64,000 bases of DNA from an uncultured Clostridia bacterium (GCA_937894515.1 CALCRH010000259.1:6554-70553), one strand, 5' to 3'. Counted from the stretch's first letter, positions 33,742-43,345 are shown. The notes: a model not told the origin generated them from the sequence alone. A program made the numbers and translations.

Positions 33742-34953
33742 TTAAAATCGGAGGATGATATCTTTTTTATAGAAATACCAGGCAATGGCAGAGAGAAACG
33801 CCATACCGCCCAGAGTGAAAAGCAGGGCGATAGACAGCGGCGTATCCGCTGGCGGATGCCACATTTTCTGGATCACACGCAGGACAAGGCCGATCAAAAA
33901 CAGCGGCATGGGATTGCGTCCCCACCAGACCAGATATTTCACTTTCGGATCCCATGCATTGAGCAGATTGATCAGCCCAAACAGCACCGCTGCCGCAAAA
34001 AGGGCAAACAGCACATAGTTCACCGTAACGGCGCTGGTATTCATGGGGAGGAAAACGCAGGTAACAGCCGCCAGAACGCCCAATACCAGCAGGGCGAAGT
34101 AATAAGACTTGTGATTTGTCTCCCGCTGGTAGAACTCCATCAGGATCGTTCCGCCAAACATCAGCAAAAACCAGCCCACCGTGCCCAGCAGGCCGCCCAG
34201 AACCACGACGTCAAACATCTCGATCACGCCGGGCAGCATTTGCAGCAGCGTATAGCAAATGCCGACTGCAAACCAGGAAACGATCCGTCCCTTCAGGTTC
34301 AGGCGGATGAACGGCAGCACCAGCAGTCCGGTCATGCCAATCTCATGCAGAATACTCCAATGCTTATAGAGATTTTCATTGTTGTGCTGAATGAAGATCA
34401 GAATATCATCCCGTATGCCCAGCACGATCCCGATCAGCCCCATCAGCACAAGCGCGGCGACCATCGCCGTTTTGACGCCGCCTTTTGTTTTGCCCGAAAC
34501 GCGCTTTATCGGTTTCACCACCGCATAGACGACGAAAAGCACGGCGACGAGGAACATCAGCAGTGTTTGGATGAAATACGGGTCTTTCCCGTTTCCCACA
34601 AGCAGATATTCCGCCGAGACGATGATGCTGCCCACGCCCATAAAGCAGAGATAGCGCATCAGGAAATGCAGATAGGCGCGTTTGCCGCTTTTTTGGCTGC
34701 GCCGCAGGAAAGAGCCGCGGTAGGAAAGACTGATCAGGAAAAGGAAAATCGGATCGGCCAGATCTGCCAGCGACATTCCCTTAAAAAGCATGATGCGCCC
34801 CGTAGTGCTGTTGTTGGCAATGCGGGCAAAAATTCCCAAACAGGGAAAATCTGCCGCGGCAATAAAAAACATCATGCAAAAGACGATCAGCCCGCGGAAT
34901 CGGTCAATGCTCACGACTCGTGAGGTGGATGGTATAGTCATTTGTTCTGTCAT
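33742..34953 (-). CDS. HGSNAT/DUF5009-like multipass membrane acyltransferase (copy 1)
   Basis: A 403-aa protein with about ten or eleven membrane helices. The first helix starts after IDRFRGLIVFCMMFF, the signature of heparan-alpha-glucosaminide N-acetyltransferase-like (DUF5009/YeiB-type) proteins; the YLVWWGRNPMPLFLIG stretch near the end is also typical. Relatives move an acetyl group from cytosolic acetyl-CoA to sugars across a membrane. The ATG at 34953 has GAGGTG upstream and overlaps the ABC ATPase stop by four bases. It is the last gene of the operon and a paralogue of the second gene. The substrate is unknown. Confidence 0.8.
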   Translation of the reverse strand: MTEQMTIPSTSRVVSIDRFRGLIVFCMMFFIAAADFPCLGIFARIANNSTTGRIMLFKGMSLADLADPIFLFLISLSYRGSFLRRSQKSGKRAYLHFLMRYLCFMGVGSIIVSAEYLLVGNGKDPYFIQTLLMFLVAVLFVVYAVVKPIKRVSGKTKGGVKTAMVAALVLMGLIGIVLGIRDDILIFIQHNNENLYKHWSILHEIGMTGLLVLPFIRLNLKGRIVSWFAVGICYTLLQMLPGVIEMFDVVVLGGLLGTVGWFLLMFGGTILMEFYQRETNHKSYYFALLVLGVLAAVTCVFLPMNTSAVTVNYVLFALFAAAVLFGLINLLNAWDPKVKYLVWWGRNPMPLFLIGLVLRVIQKMWHPPADTPLSIALLFTLGGMAFLSAIAWYFYKKDIILRF

Positions 34954-35657
34954 GCGAACACCTCTTTCGTGCACGGGACGTCCGCAAGAATACGGCCGTC
35001 CTTCATGTGGATCATACGGCTGGCGTAAGCCGCAGACTGCTCCGAATGGGTCACCATGATGATGGATATGCCGAGCTCCTCGTTGATCCGTTTGAAGTTT
35101 TTCATCACTTCCTCGCCGGAACGGCTGTCCAGATTGCCGGTCGGCTCATCCGCCAGAATCAGCTTAGGCTCCGAGATCACGGCGCGGGCGATGGAAACGC
35201 GCTGCTGCTGTCCGCCGGAGAGCTTCGACGGGATCTCCCGCCGTTTTTCCGCGATCCCCATCATCTCCAGCAGATCGTTCAAACGATCCTGATACTGGGC
35301 AACAGGCTTGCCGGCCATAACGATCGGCAGCAGGATATTCTCTTCCACGTTCAGATTCTGTACCAGATTGTAGAACTGGAACACGAAGCCGATCTCCCGG
35401 CAGCGAACCTTGCTCTGCTCCCTGTCGTTCAGCTTTGCCAGATCGTGTCCGCAAGTCAGAATACGGCCGGAAGTCGGGCGTTCCAGCCCACCCAGCAAAT
35501 ACAGCAAGGTACTCTTTCCGCAGCCGGACGGACCCATGACAGCTACGAATTCCCCGCGGGATACCTGAAAGCTCACATTTTCCAATACGCTGTTCCGAGC
35601 CTCGCCGATCCCGAATTCTTTGCAGACATTTTCTGCCGATATAACCACATCAGTCAT
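34950..35657 (-). CDS. ABC transporter ATP-binding protein, MacB/LolD type
   Basis: A 235-aa ATPase: Walker A GPSGCGKSTLLYLLGGLE, the FVFQFYNLVQNLNVEEN Q-loop, signature LSGGQQQRVSIARA and Walker B LILADEPTGNLDS, the form typical for partners of FtsX-fold permeases. It overlaps the permease gene by eight bases. The pair should form a mechanotransmission or export ABC system for lipids, peptides or antimicrobials; substrate not known. Confidence 0.93.
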   Translation of the reverse strand: MTDVVISAENVCKEFGIGEARNSVLENVSFQVSRGEFVAVMGPSGCGKSTLLYLLGGLERPTSGRILTCGHDLAKLNDREQSKVRCREIGFVFQFYNLVQNLNVEENILLPIVMAGKPVAQYQDRLNDLLEMMGIAEKRREIPSKLSGGQQQRVSIARAVISEPKLILADEPTGNLDSRSGEEVMKNFKRINEELGISIIMVTHSEQSAAYASRMIHMKDGRILADVPCTKEVFA

Positions 35658-38073
35658 ATTTGATTTCCTCGATTACATTCATTTTGGAGACCATTCTCCG
35701 GGGAATCAGCGCCGAGACGCACAAAATGGCGAATGCGCCCAGAAGGATCAACAGGATCTTCAGAACATCAAATCGGATATCCACATAGGCAATCAGCCCG
35801 AAAATGATGTCCCGCACAATGCGGATCAGCCACAGGCTCAACAGCGTGCCGCATACCGTACCGGTCAAAAACACCAATGCCAATTCCTCAAATACCATTC
35901 GGCTGAGCTGCCGGCGATTCATGGCAACCGAATAAAGCACTGCATATTCCCGCCGTTTTCTGTTGTAGGAGATGATCTGATTGTTCACCAGACCCAACAC
36001 GGCAAGAACTGCCGCCAAAACAGGCACCACGGAAAAAACGGACAGCGCGTCCTGTGTGTTCTCCAGTTCCCGCGCGATATAGGTTTCTTTGGAATGGACG
36101 TCCGCATTCTCGCCGGTTTGTCCGAAAACAGCAGTCGGCAGCGCCGAAAGGACTTCGTCTATGTCTGCATCGCCGGAAAGATATACGCCAAGGAGAGCTG
36201 GGCAGCGCTCCACGTGGGCTTCATAGTCGTTTTGCGCCAAAAGGATCGAGCTGCGCTTGGAGTTAAACACGCCGGAGTCGCAAAAGCCGTCAATTACTTC
36301 GTAAAAGCTGCTGCCGTCATCCGGATCGGTAAACTGCACGCGATCTCCAATATGGATACCGTGCTGTGCGGCAAGCAATTCATCCATGATGGCATGGCCG
36401 TCCGTCAACTCCGCCTCTGTACCGGAGAGGATCGTGATGCCGTTGGAATAACCGCCGCACTCCACAAAGCAGACCCGTGCGGTCGTTCCGTTCAATTCCG
36501 CTTCCTCATAATTCCAGTACTCCGTGGTCGTATGATCCACGCCCTCCAGATCTGCGACAAAATCATACTCCTCGCCGGTAAGCTCCAGACCCTTCACAAA
36601 AATGTCGTAGGGGTAGTTGTTCTGATAGGCGTCAAAATAGCCGCTGACGGACGAGGTACACAGCAGGATCACCAACGCCAGAGCGATGACCATGGTAGAG
36701 AGGATCACGCTGGAAATGTTGATCCGGCTGGCTGCCAGATTCCGAAAGGCGAGGTAGAGCGGACCGTGACCACAGGCCATGGAGAGTTTTGCAAAAAGGC
36801 GCGAAATATATTTCAGCAAAAGCGGGATCATCAGCGCGCTGCCCACGATAACGAGTGCCAGCGCTCCCACGTTCCGGTAAAAACCATAGGTGCGATTCGT
36901 CAGGTGCAAAACCGCCCCAAGCAGCAGCAGCGCACCGCCGATCATGCCGGTATAGCCGGAGATCTCTGCCGCAACGGCAGAGGTGCGGAAAATGCTCTCC
37001 CGAATGGAGTGCTTTCCGGCGCGAAGCACGGTGATAAACGTGATACTCGTTTGCAGAAGTACCGCAAAGCCGATACTCAAAGCGATATAGCGCAGATCCA
37101 GAACGTGCTCTGCACCGCCGGCATTGTAGTACAGCAGCGCCAGCAGGTAGCGCAGCAGCTCACCCACCAGGATCCCCAGCGTCCCGCCCATCAGACCGTA
37201 AATAGCGTTTTCCGCCAATAGCAGCAGGTTCATCTTCCGGTTGCTGGCACCGATGCTGCGGAATGTCCCGATAACCGGCAGCCGCCCGTCCAGCATCAAA
37301 GTCGTCACAGAGGCGATCACATAGTAGCTCATGATCATCGCCAATGCCAGCATCATATAAAGGATCTGCCGGATGGACTTCACCTGTGCGTCCGCGTCCA
37401 AAGAGCCGTTCAGAGCCTGTACGTCCCAAGAGGGGTGAGCCTCCTGCATGGCGGCAGCGCGTTCCGATACATCGCCCTCTACATCCAGAAAAACGCTGTC
37501 TGCTTCAACTGCTGTGCCAAGCGGGCAAAGGAGCTCTATGCACTCACGGTTCTCATTGACAAACATACCGATGGAATCGTAAATGGCCGAAATTCGATAC
37601 GTCCGCTCACCGTCCGCCGTGGAAACAGTGATCTTGTCACCGAGGCGCAGGTGGTAATAAGCCGCCTTTTTCGCCGTGATGCCGACCTCCGCCATGCCCT
37701 GCGGCGCATCACCCTCCGATACGGCGACGATGCCGCGCTGTGCGGCAAACTTCCAGTCGGACGCCATGCACGCGGCAGCAGAGTGCTTCAATTCCTCGCA
37801 GACGCCGCTGTCATAGCAGACGGCAAGCTTGTCCCCATCGGCAAAGGTACTGTCCTCAAGAGACAGCGTTTCGCCCTCCTCCGCGGCAACGCAGATATCG
37901 TAACCGCCAAAAAAGCCGGAAAACATCTGCCGCGAAATAGACAGCATATCGCGATTGATATTCAAATTCAGATAGATCACCGCGGTGGACAAAACCAGCG
38001 AAATAACGATCAGCAGGCCTGAAAAATAGTTCTTCCGAATATTCCGCAGGATATGCTTGAGAATAATGGACAT
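35650..38073 (-). CDS. FtsX-like ABC transporter permease, two-block MacB-type fold
   Basis: An 807-aa permease. A first membrane helix (LIVISLVLSTAVIYLNLNI) is followed by a large extracellular part, then FtsX helices at about 230-375, further helices and a second extracellular part (about 490-660), and the final FtsX helices (about 665-800) containing YNRKRREYAVLYSVAMNRRQL, the coupling segment. This duplicated FtsX layout occurs in BceB/MacB-type exporters of Firmicutes. The ATPase gene follows with overlap and a membrane acyltransferase precedes it by six bases. Confidence 0.88.
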   Translation of the reverse strand: MSIILKHILRNIRKNYFSGLLIVISLVLSTAVIYLNLNINRDMLSISRQMFSGFFGGYDICVAAEEGETLSLEDSTFADGDKLAVCYDSGVCEELKHSAAACMASDWKFAAQRGIVAVSEGDAPQGMAEVGITAKKAAYYHLRLGDKITVSTADGERTYRISAIYDSIGMFVNENRECIELLCPLGTAVEADSVFLDVEGDVSERAAAMQEAHPSWDVQALNGSLDADAQVKSIRQILYMMLALAMIMSYYVIASVTTLMLDGRLPVIGTFRSIGASNRKMNLLLLAENAIYGLMGGTLGILVGELLRYLLALLYYNAGGAEHVLDLRYIALSIGFAVLLQTSITFITVLRAGKHSIRESIFRTSAVAAEISGYTGMIGGALLLLGAVLHLTNRTYGFYRNVGALALVIVGSALMIPLLLKYISRLFAKLSMACGHGPLYLAFRNLAASRINISSVILSTMVIALALVILLCTSSVSGYFDAYQNNYPYDIFVKGLELTGEEYDFVADLEGVDHTTTEYWNYEEAELNGTTARVCFVECGGYSNGITILSGTEAELTDGHAIMDELLAAQHGIHIGDRVQFTDPDDGSSFYEVIDGFCDSGVFNSKRSSILLAQNDYEAHVERCPALLGVYLSGDADIDEVLSALPTAVFGQTGENADVHSKETYIARELENTQDALSVFSVVPVLAAVLAVLGLVNNQIISYNRKRREYAVLYSVAMNRRQLSRMVFEELALVFLTGTVCGTLLSLWLIRIVRDIIFGLIAYVDIRFDVLKILLILLGAFAILCVSALIPRRMVSKMNVIEEIKYD

Positions 38074-38079
38074 AAATGC

Positions 38080-39312
38080 TTAAACCCTTACCATTCGTTT
38101 GTTCTTGTAAAGCAGCCAGGCGATCCACGAGATAATAGCGGTAGCGACCAGCACATAGAGCAGCGCCGGGACAAAGGAGATCTCCCGGATCCCGCCGATG
38201 ACGGACAGGATAACATCGTGGAAGATATATTGCAGCAGATACATAATGATCGGGCTGCTGCCCCACCAGAGGAGGAAATGGGACTTCGGCTGCCATTGGT
38301 CGGTCAGACTGCACAGCCAGAAGATAAGGGCGCTGATCGGCAGATTGACCAATACATAGCCGGGGCTGACGCTGCCCTTATTGATAACGAAGTTCGCAAA
38401 ACCGAAAACGCCCAAAAGGATTGTAACAGCAAGACCGATCAGATAGCTGTTGGCGGCAAGGCCGCGTTTTCCCTGCTGCTTTTGTGCCCGATCACGGTAA
38501 TAGAGATCTGCCATGACGGTAAAAGCCATCATCATACTGCCCCAGGCTAAAATGCCGATCACGCCGCCTTGTATTTCTTCGTCTATCTTCTCCATAAACC
38601 CACCGGGGAGCTGATGAATAAAGGTGAATAGCCCAAAGGTGACCGCCGATGCAAATGCCCGGACGGTCGTACCGGCCTCGGCGAACAGAAGCATCAGTAA
38701 TCCCGCGCCGCCAATAGACTGTAATACGCCCCAATAGTTGCTGTTTGTTCCCAGCCAGAATAGGTTGCGGAGATTCCAGATGGACACAAGGAGATTGGTC
38801 AGACCCAGTATCGCCAGGATGTAACGCAGAGCTACCTTGCTTACCGCGCTTACGGATTTTGAACCGATCCGCAGCTTGGGCAGAAGCGTACCGATAGCGG
38901 TGAGCAGAGCCACAATGGTGCCGGCCAGACAGATCATCGGCAGCGCATCTCTTGCCCCGTCAAAGACGATCTCGATGGTACGAATGCAGCAGCCAAAGCC
39001 CAGAATGGCTAAATAGCGAAGCACGAAATGGGCATAGGCGGCACGGCGTCCATCCTTTTCCATGCGGCTGCGAAACGAGGGGATATAGTTCATGGCGATC
39101 ACAAAGAAGAACGCCGGTGCGCCGATATCCGCCAGAGCAAGACCCGGCATCAGGATAATACCGTGTTCCAGATCGTGATCTGCGATACGGCTCAAGAACG
39201 CCAGACTGTCGAATCGTTCCATCAACTGGAAAAAAATCATACTGAAAACCGCCAAACCGCGCATACGGTCAATGCAGGCGATCCGTTCCCGTTTTTCTAA
39301 TGGAGTTGTCAT
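38080..39312 (-). CDS. HGSNAT/DUF5009-like multipass membrane acyltransferase (copy 2)
   Basis: A 410-aa paralogue of the protein at 33742-34953. It starts with ACIDRMRGLAVFSMIFFQ and ends with a FLLWWGSSPIIMYLLQY block matching the WWGRNPMPLFLIG of copy 1. About ten membrane helices are visible. I chose the ATG at 39312 because GAGGTGTATAAAA precedes it. It lies 11 bases after the ligase gene and six bases before the ABC permease, so the product is made with both. Having two copies in one operon suggests a heteromeric or sequential acyl transfer (inference). Confidence 0.8.
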   Translation of the reverse strand: MTTPLEKRERIACIDRMRGLAVFSMIFFQLMERFDSLAFLSRIADHDLEHGIILMPGLALADIGAPAFFFVIAMNYIPSFRSRMEKDGRRAAYAHFVLRYLAILGFGCCIRTIEIVFDGARDALPMICLAGTIVALLTAIGTLLPKLRIGSKSVSAVSKVALRYILAILGLTNLLVSIWNLRNLFWLGTNSNYWGVLQSIGGAGLLMLLFAEAGTTVRAFASAVTFGLFTFIHQLPGGFMEKIDEEIQGGVIGILAWGSMMMAFTVMADLYYRDRAQKQQGKRGLAANSYLIGLAVTILLGVFGFANFVINKGSVSPGYVLVNLPISALIFWLCSLTDQWQPKSHFLLWWGSSPIIMYLLQYIFHDVILSVIGGIREISFVPALLYVLVATAIISWIAWLLYKNKRMVRV

Positions 39313-39323
39313 TTTTATACACC

Positions 39324-40847
39324 TCAAATGTCGAATTCTTCTTTGATCTGCCCTGCCAATACCGTCTTGGCGATTTTGCCCAATGCATTGACAGGAAAGC
39401 TGTCCAGAATCACATAGTTTCTGGGTACTTTATAATGGATCAGCTCATCTGCGGCAAAACGCTCCAGCGCCTGCACGTCAATATCGCGCTGCACCGTAAG
39501 ATAGGCGCGGCAAACATTTCCCATGCTGTGGTGCGGGATCGGCAGAACTGCCGCACCGGTTACGCCCGGATAGCGCAAGAGCACATCTTCGATCTCCTGC
39601 GGATAGACGTTATAGCCGCCCACCGTAAACATATCATCGTTGCGTCCGCACAGATGCAGGCATCTGTTTTCATCCTCATAGGCCATGTCTCCGGCAAGAA
39701 AATAGCCATCGCTGTCCCGGGGAAGGATCTGGGACACATAACCGCCGATCACGCTGTCCCCTTTGTAACAGAGCTGGCCGATCTCACCCGGTTTCACCGG
39801 CATACCCTGCGCGTCAGCAATTTTGTACTGCAATTCCGGCATGACCCGTCCCACCGTTTCGTGCTGATCCGCACCGAAAGCAGATGATGAATAGGAGCAA
39901 AAGCCGCTGGTCTCTGTCATTCCCAACGGATTTTCCAGAACCGGGCAGATCTGCGCCATCTGGTCTGCCAACTGTCTTCTCAGTACCGAGGCACCGGTTA
40001 TTCCAACACGCACGCTGGAAAGATCATAGGTATGTCCCGCAAGCGCCTCAACGATCTTTGCCCACATGGCGGGGACGCCGCACAATACGGTGGCGCGGTA
40101 TTTCTCTGTGTTCTCCAGCACACGCTGCGGGTGGAAGTCCGGCTGCAAAATCAGTGATCCACCGCCATAGAGTGGCGCATAGCCACACTCCACAAATCCG
40201 CTGACATGGTTAACCGGGAAACAGTGCTGTATCACGTCATCCGGGGAAAAACCCGATGGGCTGAAAAGATGCGTATCCTGCATCCACGCAGAAGCCAGCG
40301 CATTTCTGTGGGTGAGTACGGCGCCCTTTGGCTTTTTCGTCGTTCCCGATGTATAGAGGATCAGGAACGGATCGTCCAGCTGCACCTGCTCCCGGGTCTG
40401 TGCCAAAAGCGGCAGCATCTCCCGATCCGGCAGGGCGGGCAGCAGCTCACTGCTCGGTATCAACAGCGCGGAATTTTCCGCTGCTATCGGGCGGTATGTC
40501 GCATACAGACTGTCTTCGCAAACGGCGATTTTCGGCGTCAGCTCGCGGAAAACGGCAGATATCGCCTCCGGCTTGCTGCGAAAAGCCACACCGGCGCAGA
40601 CCGCGCCGATCATGCTGGACGCCAGATAGACGTAAAAGAATTCCGGAATGCCCCGCATGGCATACACAATGCGGTCACCCTTCCTGACGCCGAGTTTCAG
40701 GAACCGAAGCGCCACAGTTCTGGCGCGGGAACAGAGCGTATCGTAGGAAATCACGCTGTCCTCATAGATCAGCGCCTGCTTTTCCGGTGTTTCAAGTGCA
40801 TAGTGCTCGATGCTTTCAAATACGGTATGATAGGGATAGGAAATCAT
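39324..40847 (-). CDS. AMP-dependent adenylate-forming ligase (acyl-CoA synthetase type)
   Basis: A 507-aa ANL-superfamily enzyme that activates a carboxylic acid with ATP and usually transfers it to CoA. Motifs are LYTSGTTKKPKGAVLTH (A3, phosphate loop), GMTETSGFCSYS (A5), FLAGDMAYEDEN and CGRNDDMFTVGGYNVYP (A7/A8 hinge), and the A10 lysine in NALGKIAKTVL. No carrier protein is encoded nearby, which favours a CoA thioester product. It is the first gene of a five-gene operon with two acyltransferases and an ABC exporter, so it may supply their acyl donor (inference). The acid cannot be predicted by eye. Confidence 0.9.
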   Translation of the reverse strand: MISYPYHTVFESIEHYALETPEKQALIYEDSVISYDTLCSRARTVALRFLKLGVRKGDRIVYAMRGIPEFFYVYLASSMIGAVCAGVAFRSKPEAISAVFRELTPKIAVCEDSLYATYRPIAAENSALLIPSSELLPALPDREMLPLLAQTREQVQLDDPFLILYTSGTTKKPKGAVLTHRNALASAWMQDTHLFSPSGFSPDDVIQHCFPVNHVSGFVECGYAPLYGGGSLILQPDFHPQRVLENTEKYRATVLCGVPAMWAKIVEALAGHTYDLSSVRVGITGASVLRRQLADQMAQICPVLENPLGMTETSGFCSYSSSAFGADQHETVGRVMPELQYKIADAQGMPVKPGEIGQLCYKGDSVIGGYVSQILPRDSDGYFLAGDMAYEDENRCLHLCGRNDDMFTVGGYNVYPQEIEDVLLRYPGVTGAAVLPIPHHSMGNVCRAYLTVQRDIDVQALERFAADELIHYKVPRNYVILDSFPVNALGKIAKTVLAGQIKEEFDI

Positions 40848-41005
40848 GGCTGTAACCTCAATACGACCTTTCTTGGTTTGCTTTTTTGCATGATTATGGA
40901 TCGGGTAACGGTTCGCGGAAAGCCGATGCTGCGGCAGAACGATTTGCGCAGGGCGGATAAAACAGATGAGACTACCCGAAATCCGTTTATAAAATAATTA
41001 CAAAC

Positions 41006-41034
41006 ATTTTATCATAGTTTGCCTCATATTGCAA
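41006..41034 (-). promoter_or_regulatory. Promoter of the ligase/acyltransferase/ABC operon
   Basis: TTGCAA (41029-41034) and TAAAAT (41006-41011) on the minus strand, spacer 17 bases. The transcript leader would be about 150 bases long; no riboswitch was recognised in it. Confidence 0.6.
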
Positions 41035-41081
41035 TCGAGGTACTTAACTCAAGGAAAGAACTCGACAAGGCCTTTTTTTAA

Positions 41082-41110
41082 TAGGGGCAGCTTTTTTGTG
41101 CTGCCCCCTA
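41082..41110 (-). terminator. Stem-loop at the end of the rimM-trmD operon
   Basis: TAGGGGCAGC pairs with GCTGCCCCCTA around a T-rich loop, seven bases after the trmD stop at 41117. On the minus strand it is followed by TATTAAAAAAA and not by a T-run, so it is not a canonical intrinsic terminator; it may mark the transcript end or stabilise it. Confidence 0.45.
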
Positions 41111-41116
41111 ACCGAT

Positions 41117-41884
41117 TTATTCTGTTTTTTCCGTTTCCAGTTCCGCCATTGCTTCGTTGAATACCTTTTTTTCATGGCGGGAGTGGATCACGGACTTGTC
41201 GAATTTCTCCCACATGTCGGGCCGCCGCAAAATCGTCCGCTTATAGCTCTCCTTCCGCCGCCAGTCGTCCACCGCGCCGTGGTTTCCGCTGAGCAGTACC
41301 GCCGGCACCTTGCGCCCGTGCCATTCCTCCGGACGGCTGTACTGGGGATATTCCAGCAAACCGTTCCAATGGCTCTCATCGGTATAGCAGCTCTCCTCCG
41401 GCAGCACGCCGGGGATCATACGGCACAGGCAGTCGGCCACCGCCATAGCCGGGATCTCGCCGCCGGTCAGTACGAAATCCCCGATGGACAGCTCCTCATC
41501 CACGCACTCGTCCAAAAATCGCTGGTCGATACCCTCATAGTGGCCGCATACCAGGATCAGTCTGTCATACTGTGCTACCAGTTCCTTGGCCACCTGCTGG
41601 TCAAACACCCGTCCGCAGGGAGACATGTAGATCGTATGCAGCCGTTTCCCTGCCTCGTTGCAGATATGTTCCCAGCAGCGGTACAGCGGGTCGCATTGCA
41701 TCACCGCACCCCGACCGCCGCCATAGGGGTAGTCGTCCACCTGCATCTGCTTGTTGGTGGTGTACTCCCGGATCTGATGGGTCACAATGGAAACATGGCC
41801 TGCCGCCTGCGCTCTGCCGATAATGGACTGGTCCATCATGGCATGGATCGCATCGGGGAACAGGGTCATAATGTCAATCCTCAT
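41117..41884 (-). CDS. trmD: tRNA (guanine-N1)-methyltransferase TrmD
   Basis: A 255-aa SPOUT-class methyltransferase making m1G37. It starts RIDIMTLFPDAIHAM, and has DDYPYGGGRGAVM, the AdoMet knot region LVCGHYEGIDQRFLDE with IGDFVLTGGEIPAM, and the WRRKES stretch in the C-terminal domain. The start overlaps the rimM end by 11 bases, the usual order. The rpsP and rplS neighbours common in other Firmicutes are absent here. Confidence 0.97.
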   Translation of the reverse strand: MRIDIMTLFPDAIHAMMDQSIIGRAQAAGHVSIVTHQIREYTTNKQMQVDDYPYGGGRGAVMQCDPLYRCWEHICNEAGKRLHTIYMSPCGRVFDQQVAKELVAQYDRLILVCGHYEGIDQRFLDECVDEELSIGDFVLTGGEIPAMAVADCLCRMIPGVLPEESCYTDESHWNGLLEYPQYSRPEEWHGRKVPAVLLSGNHGAVDDWRRKESYKRTILRRPDMWEKFDKSVIHSRHEKKVFNEAMAELETEKTE

Positions 41885-42380
41885 CCACTGCCAGTCCTTT
41901 CATCATCTTAACGCGGACGATCCCCGCTTCGAGATCCACGCCGTCAATAAACACGCCGGGCACAGCAGGGATCAGGTATTCCCGCTCCCCTTTTACCTCG
42001 TAGACCTTATGGGCAGGATAGGTCAGCACCCGGGTGATCTTTCCCAGCATCGCACCGGTTGCCGCATCTTCCACCCCACAGCCCTCCAGCTCTGCATCAA
42101 AGTATTCTCCCGCCGGCAAAGACGCGTCATCGCGGCAGATGGAAACCCGCTTGCCCTTCATAGCCAGCGCCGCATCCATGTCCTCAACGCCCGGCAGGGT
42201 CAGCAGCACCGTGCTTTTATGCACCCTGGCAGCTTTTACTTTCGTCTCCTTGCCGGCAATAAAAAGGCGGTCAAACGCCGCAATAAATGCCGGGTCGAAT
42301 CCGTCCGGATTCAGTTTTACTTCCCCACGCACACCGTGGGCATTGACAATGGTGCCAACCTCGATCCATTTCTGTTTCAT
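41874..42380 (-). CDS. rimM: 16S rRNA maturation factor RimM
   Basis: A 168-aa two-domain protein that assists assembly of the 30S head. The N-terminal barrel begins WIEVGTIVNAHGVRGEVKL, and the PRC-barrel domain shows EREYLIPAVPGVFIDGVDLEAG. It lies nine bases after a small membrane-protein gene and is coupled to trmD. Confidence 0.95.
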   Translation of the reverse strand: MKQKWIEVGTIVNAHGVRGEVKLNPDGFDPAFIAAFDRLFIAGKETKVKAARVHKSTVLLTLPGVEDMDAALAMKGKRVSICRDDASLPAGEYFDAELEGCGVEDAATGAMLGKITRVLTYPAHKVYEVKGEREYLIPAVPGVFIDGVDLEAGIVRVKMMKGLAVDED

Positions 42381-42388
42381 CCTTCACC

Positions 42389-42703
42389 TCACGAAATCCA
42401 GCCCAGACTAAAGTGGAGCTGAATGCGTAAAAACCAATACAATGCCAGAGCTACTATGTCGAACATCAGCCCCAGCAAGGTCATCATGTTCTGTCTGCGA
42501 TAATACCGTACGCATGCCACAGCCGCACCCACCACAGAGGAGAGAATGGGTAAAATCAGCATAATGTTCATGGGTAAAAAGGCTGTCCAGCCATAGCCCC
42601 AGATGCTCAGGGAGGCCAGCGCCGCAATATCGTAGGCAAAAATCGGCCATACCAGGTTGACAATACCGTGGATAAATGACCAGACGTCCCGATTGTGTTT
42701 CAT
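42389..42703 (-). CDS. Small membrane protein of unknown function
   Basis: A 104-aa protein with about three membrane helices (VWPIFAYDIAALASLSIWG, PMNIMLILPILSSVVGAAVAC and MFDIVALALYWFL) and the charged segment RYYRRQN between the second and third. No family recognised. A GGAAAGGGGGA tract precedes the start, and rimM follows after eight bases, so it is probably cotranscribed with rimM-trmD. Confidence 0.65.
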   Translation of the reverse strand: MKHNRDVWSFIHGIVNLVWPIFAYDIAALASLSIWGYGWTAFLPMNIMLILPILSSVVGAAVACVRYYRRQNMMTLLGLMFDIVALALYWFLRIQLHFSLGWIS

Positions 42704-42741
42704 CGCTTTGTCCCCCTTTCCACTGTTTTTTTCTGCCGCGC

Positions 42742-43278
42742 TTACACCAGATGGACTTCTTTGGATGAAATCCGCCGCAGTTCTTCGATCTTACCTAAAT
42801 AAAAATAATCCCGTCCCTCCGGTATCAGTACACCGGTCACCGAGACAAAGTCGCCGCTCTTGATGTTCCTCAGGATCTCCTCCCGATCATCGAAGTCTGA
42901 CACATCGATACACAGGCCGAAACCGGTGTCCAGACGACCCTGCTCATTCATGCGCCAATAAGGAAACCGAACCGTCAGCCGGCGATCCATATACTTTCTG
43001 CCCACGCCTTTGATATATTCCGTTTTGACCTGTTCAAACGCCATGGGCACGATCTCGCCGTCCGGCGCGTGAAAATAGAGAGAACCATATAAAAAGCTCA
43101 GTCTCTTGATACGGGAGCCCTGATGGGCAATACAGAATACCGCCATGACCACGATCACCACCGCGCCATAAAGCCCTTCGCCCTTTATCAAGCACACAAC
43201 AGCCAGAATAATGCCGGTGATCAAGATGATACGGTTCACCCAATCCTGGCTGCGCCAGAAACTCTTTAATTTCTCCAT
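42742..43278 (-). CDS. Membrane-anchored hypothetical protein with a possible OB-like C-terminal domain
   Basis: 178 aa. Two close membrane helices (IILITGIILAVVCLI and YGAVVIVVMAVFCIAHQ) are followed by a soluble part of about 110 residues rich in beta-like strands (RRLTVRFPYWR, SGDFVSVTGVLIPEGRDYFYLG), which resembles a small OB-type barrel; this is only an impression. The start at 43278 has AGAGGTG upstream. It is the first gene of the run leading to rimM-trmD. Confidence 0.6.
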   Translation of the reverse strand: MEKLKSFWRSQDWVNRIILITGIILAVVCLIKGEGLYGAVVIVVMAVFCIAHQGSRIKRLSFLYGSLYFHAPDGEIVPMAFEQVKTEYIKGVGRKYMDRRLTVRFPYWRMNEQGRLDTGFGLCIDVSDFDDREEILRNIKSGDFVSVTGVLIPEGRDYFYLGKIEELRRISSKEVHLV

Positions 43279-43345
43279 AGCACACCTCTGCCTCATATTT
43301 TTGGAAGTATCATACCATATCCCGTAAAAAAGGTCAAATTCAGCC

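Noticed and set aside
33856..34923. Plus-strand open frame (355 codons) opposite a membrane acyltransferase gene
   Set aside because: His/Gln-rich product that mirrors hydrophobic codons on the other strand.
35620..37221. Plus-strand open frame (533 codons) opposite the ABC permease
   Set aside because: Shadow of the FtsX-type permease; no motif or start signal.
41082..41110. Canonical intrinsic terminator for trmD
   Set aside because: The stem is good but the following bases on the minus strand are A-rich and not T-rich, so it is listed only as a stem-loop with low confidence.
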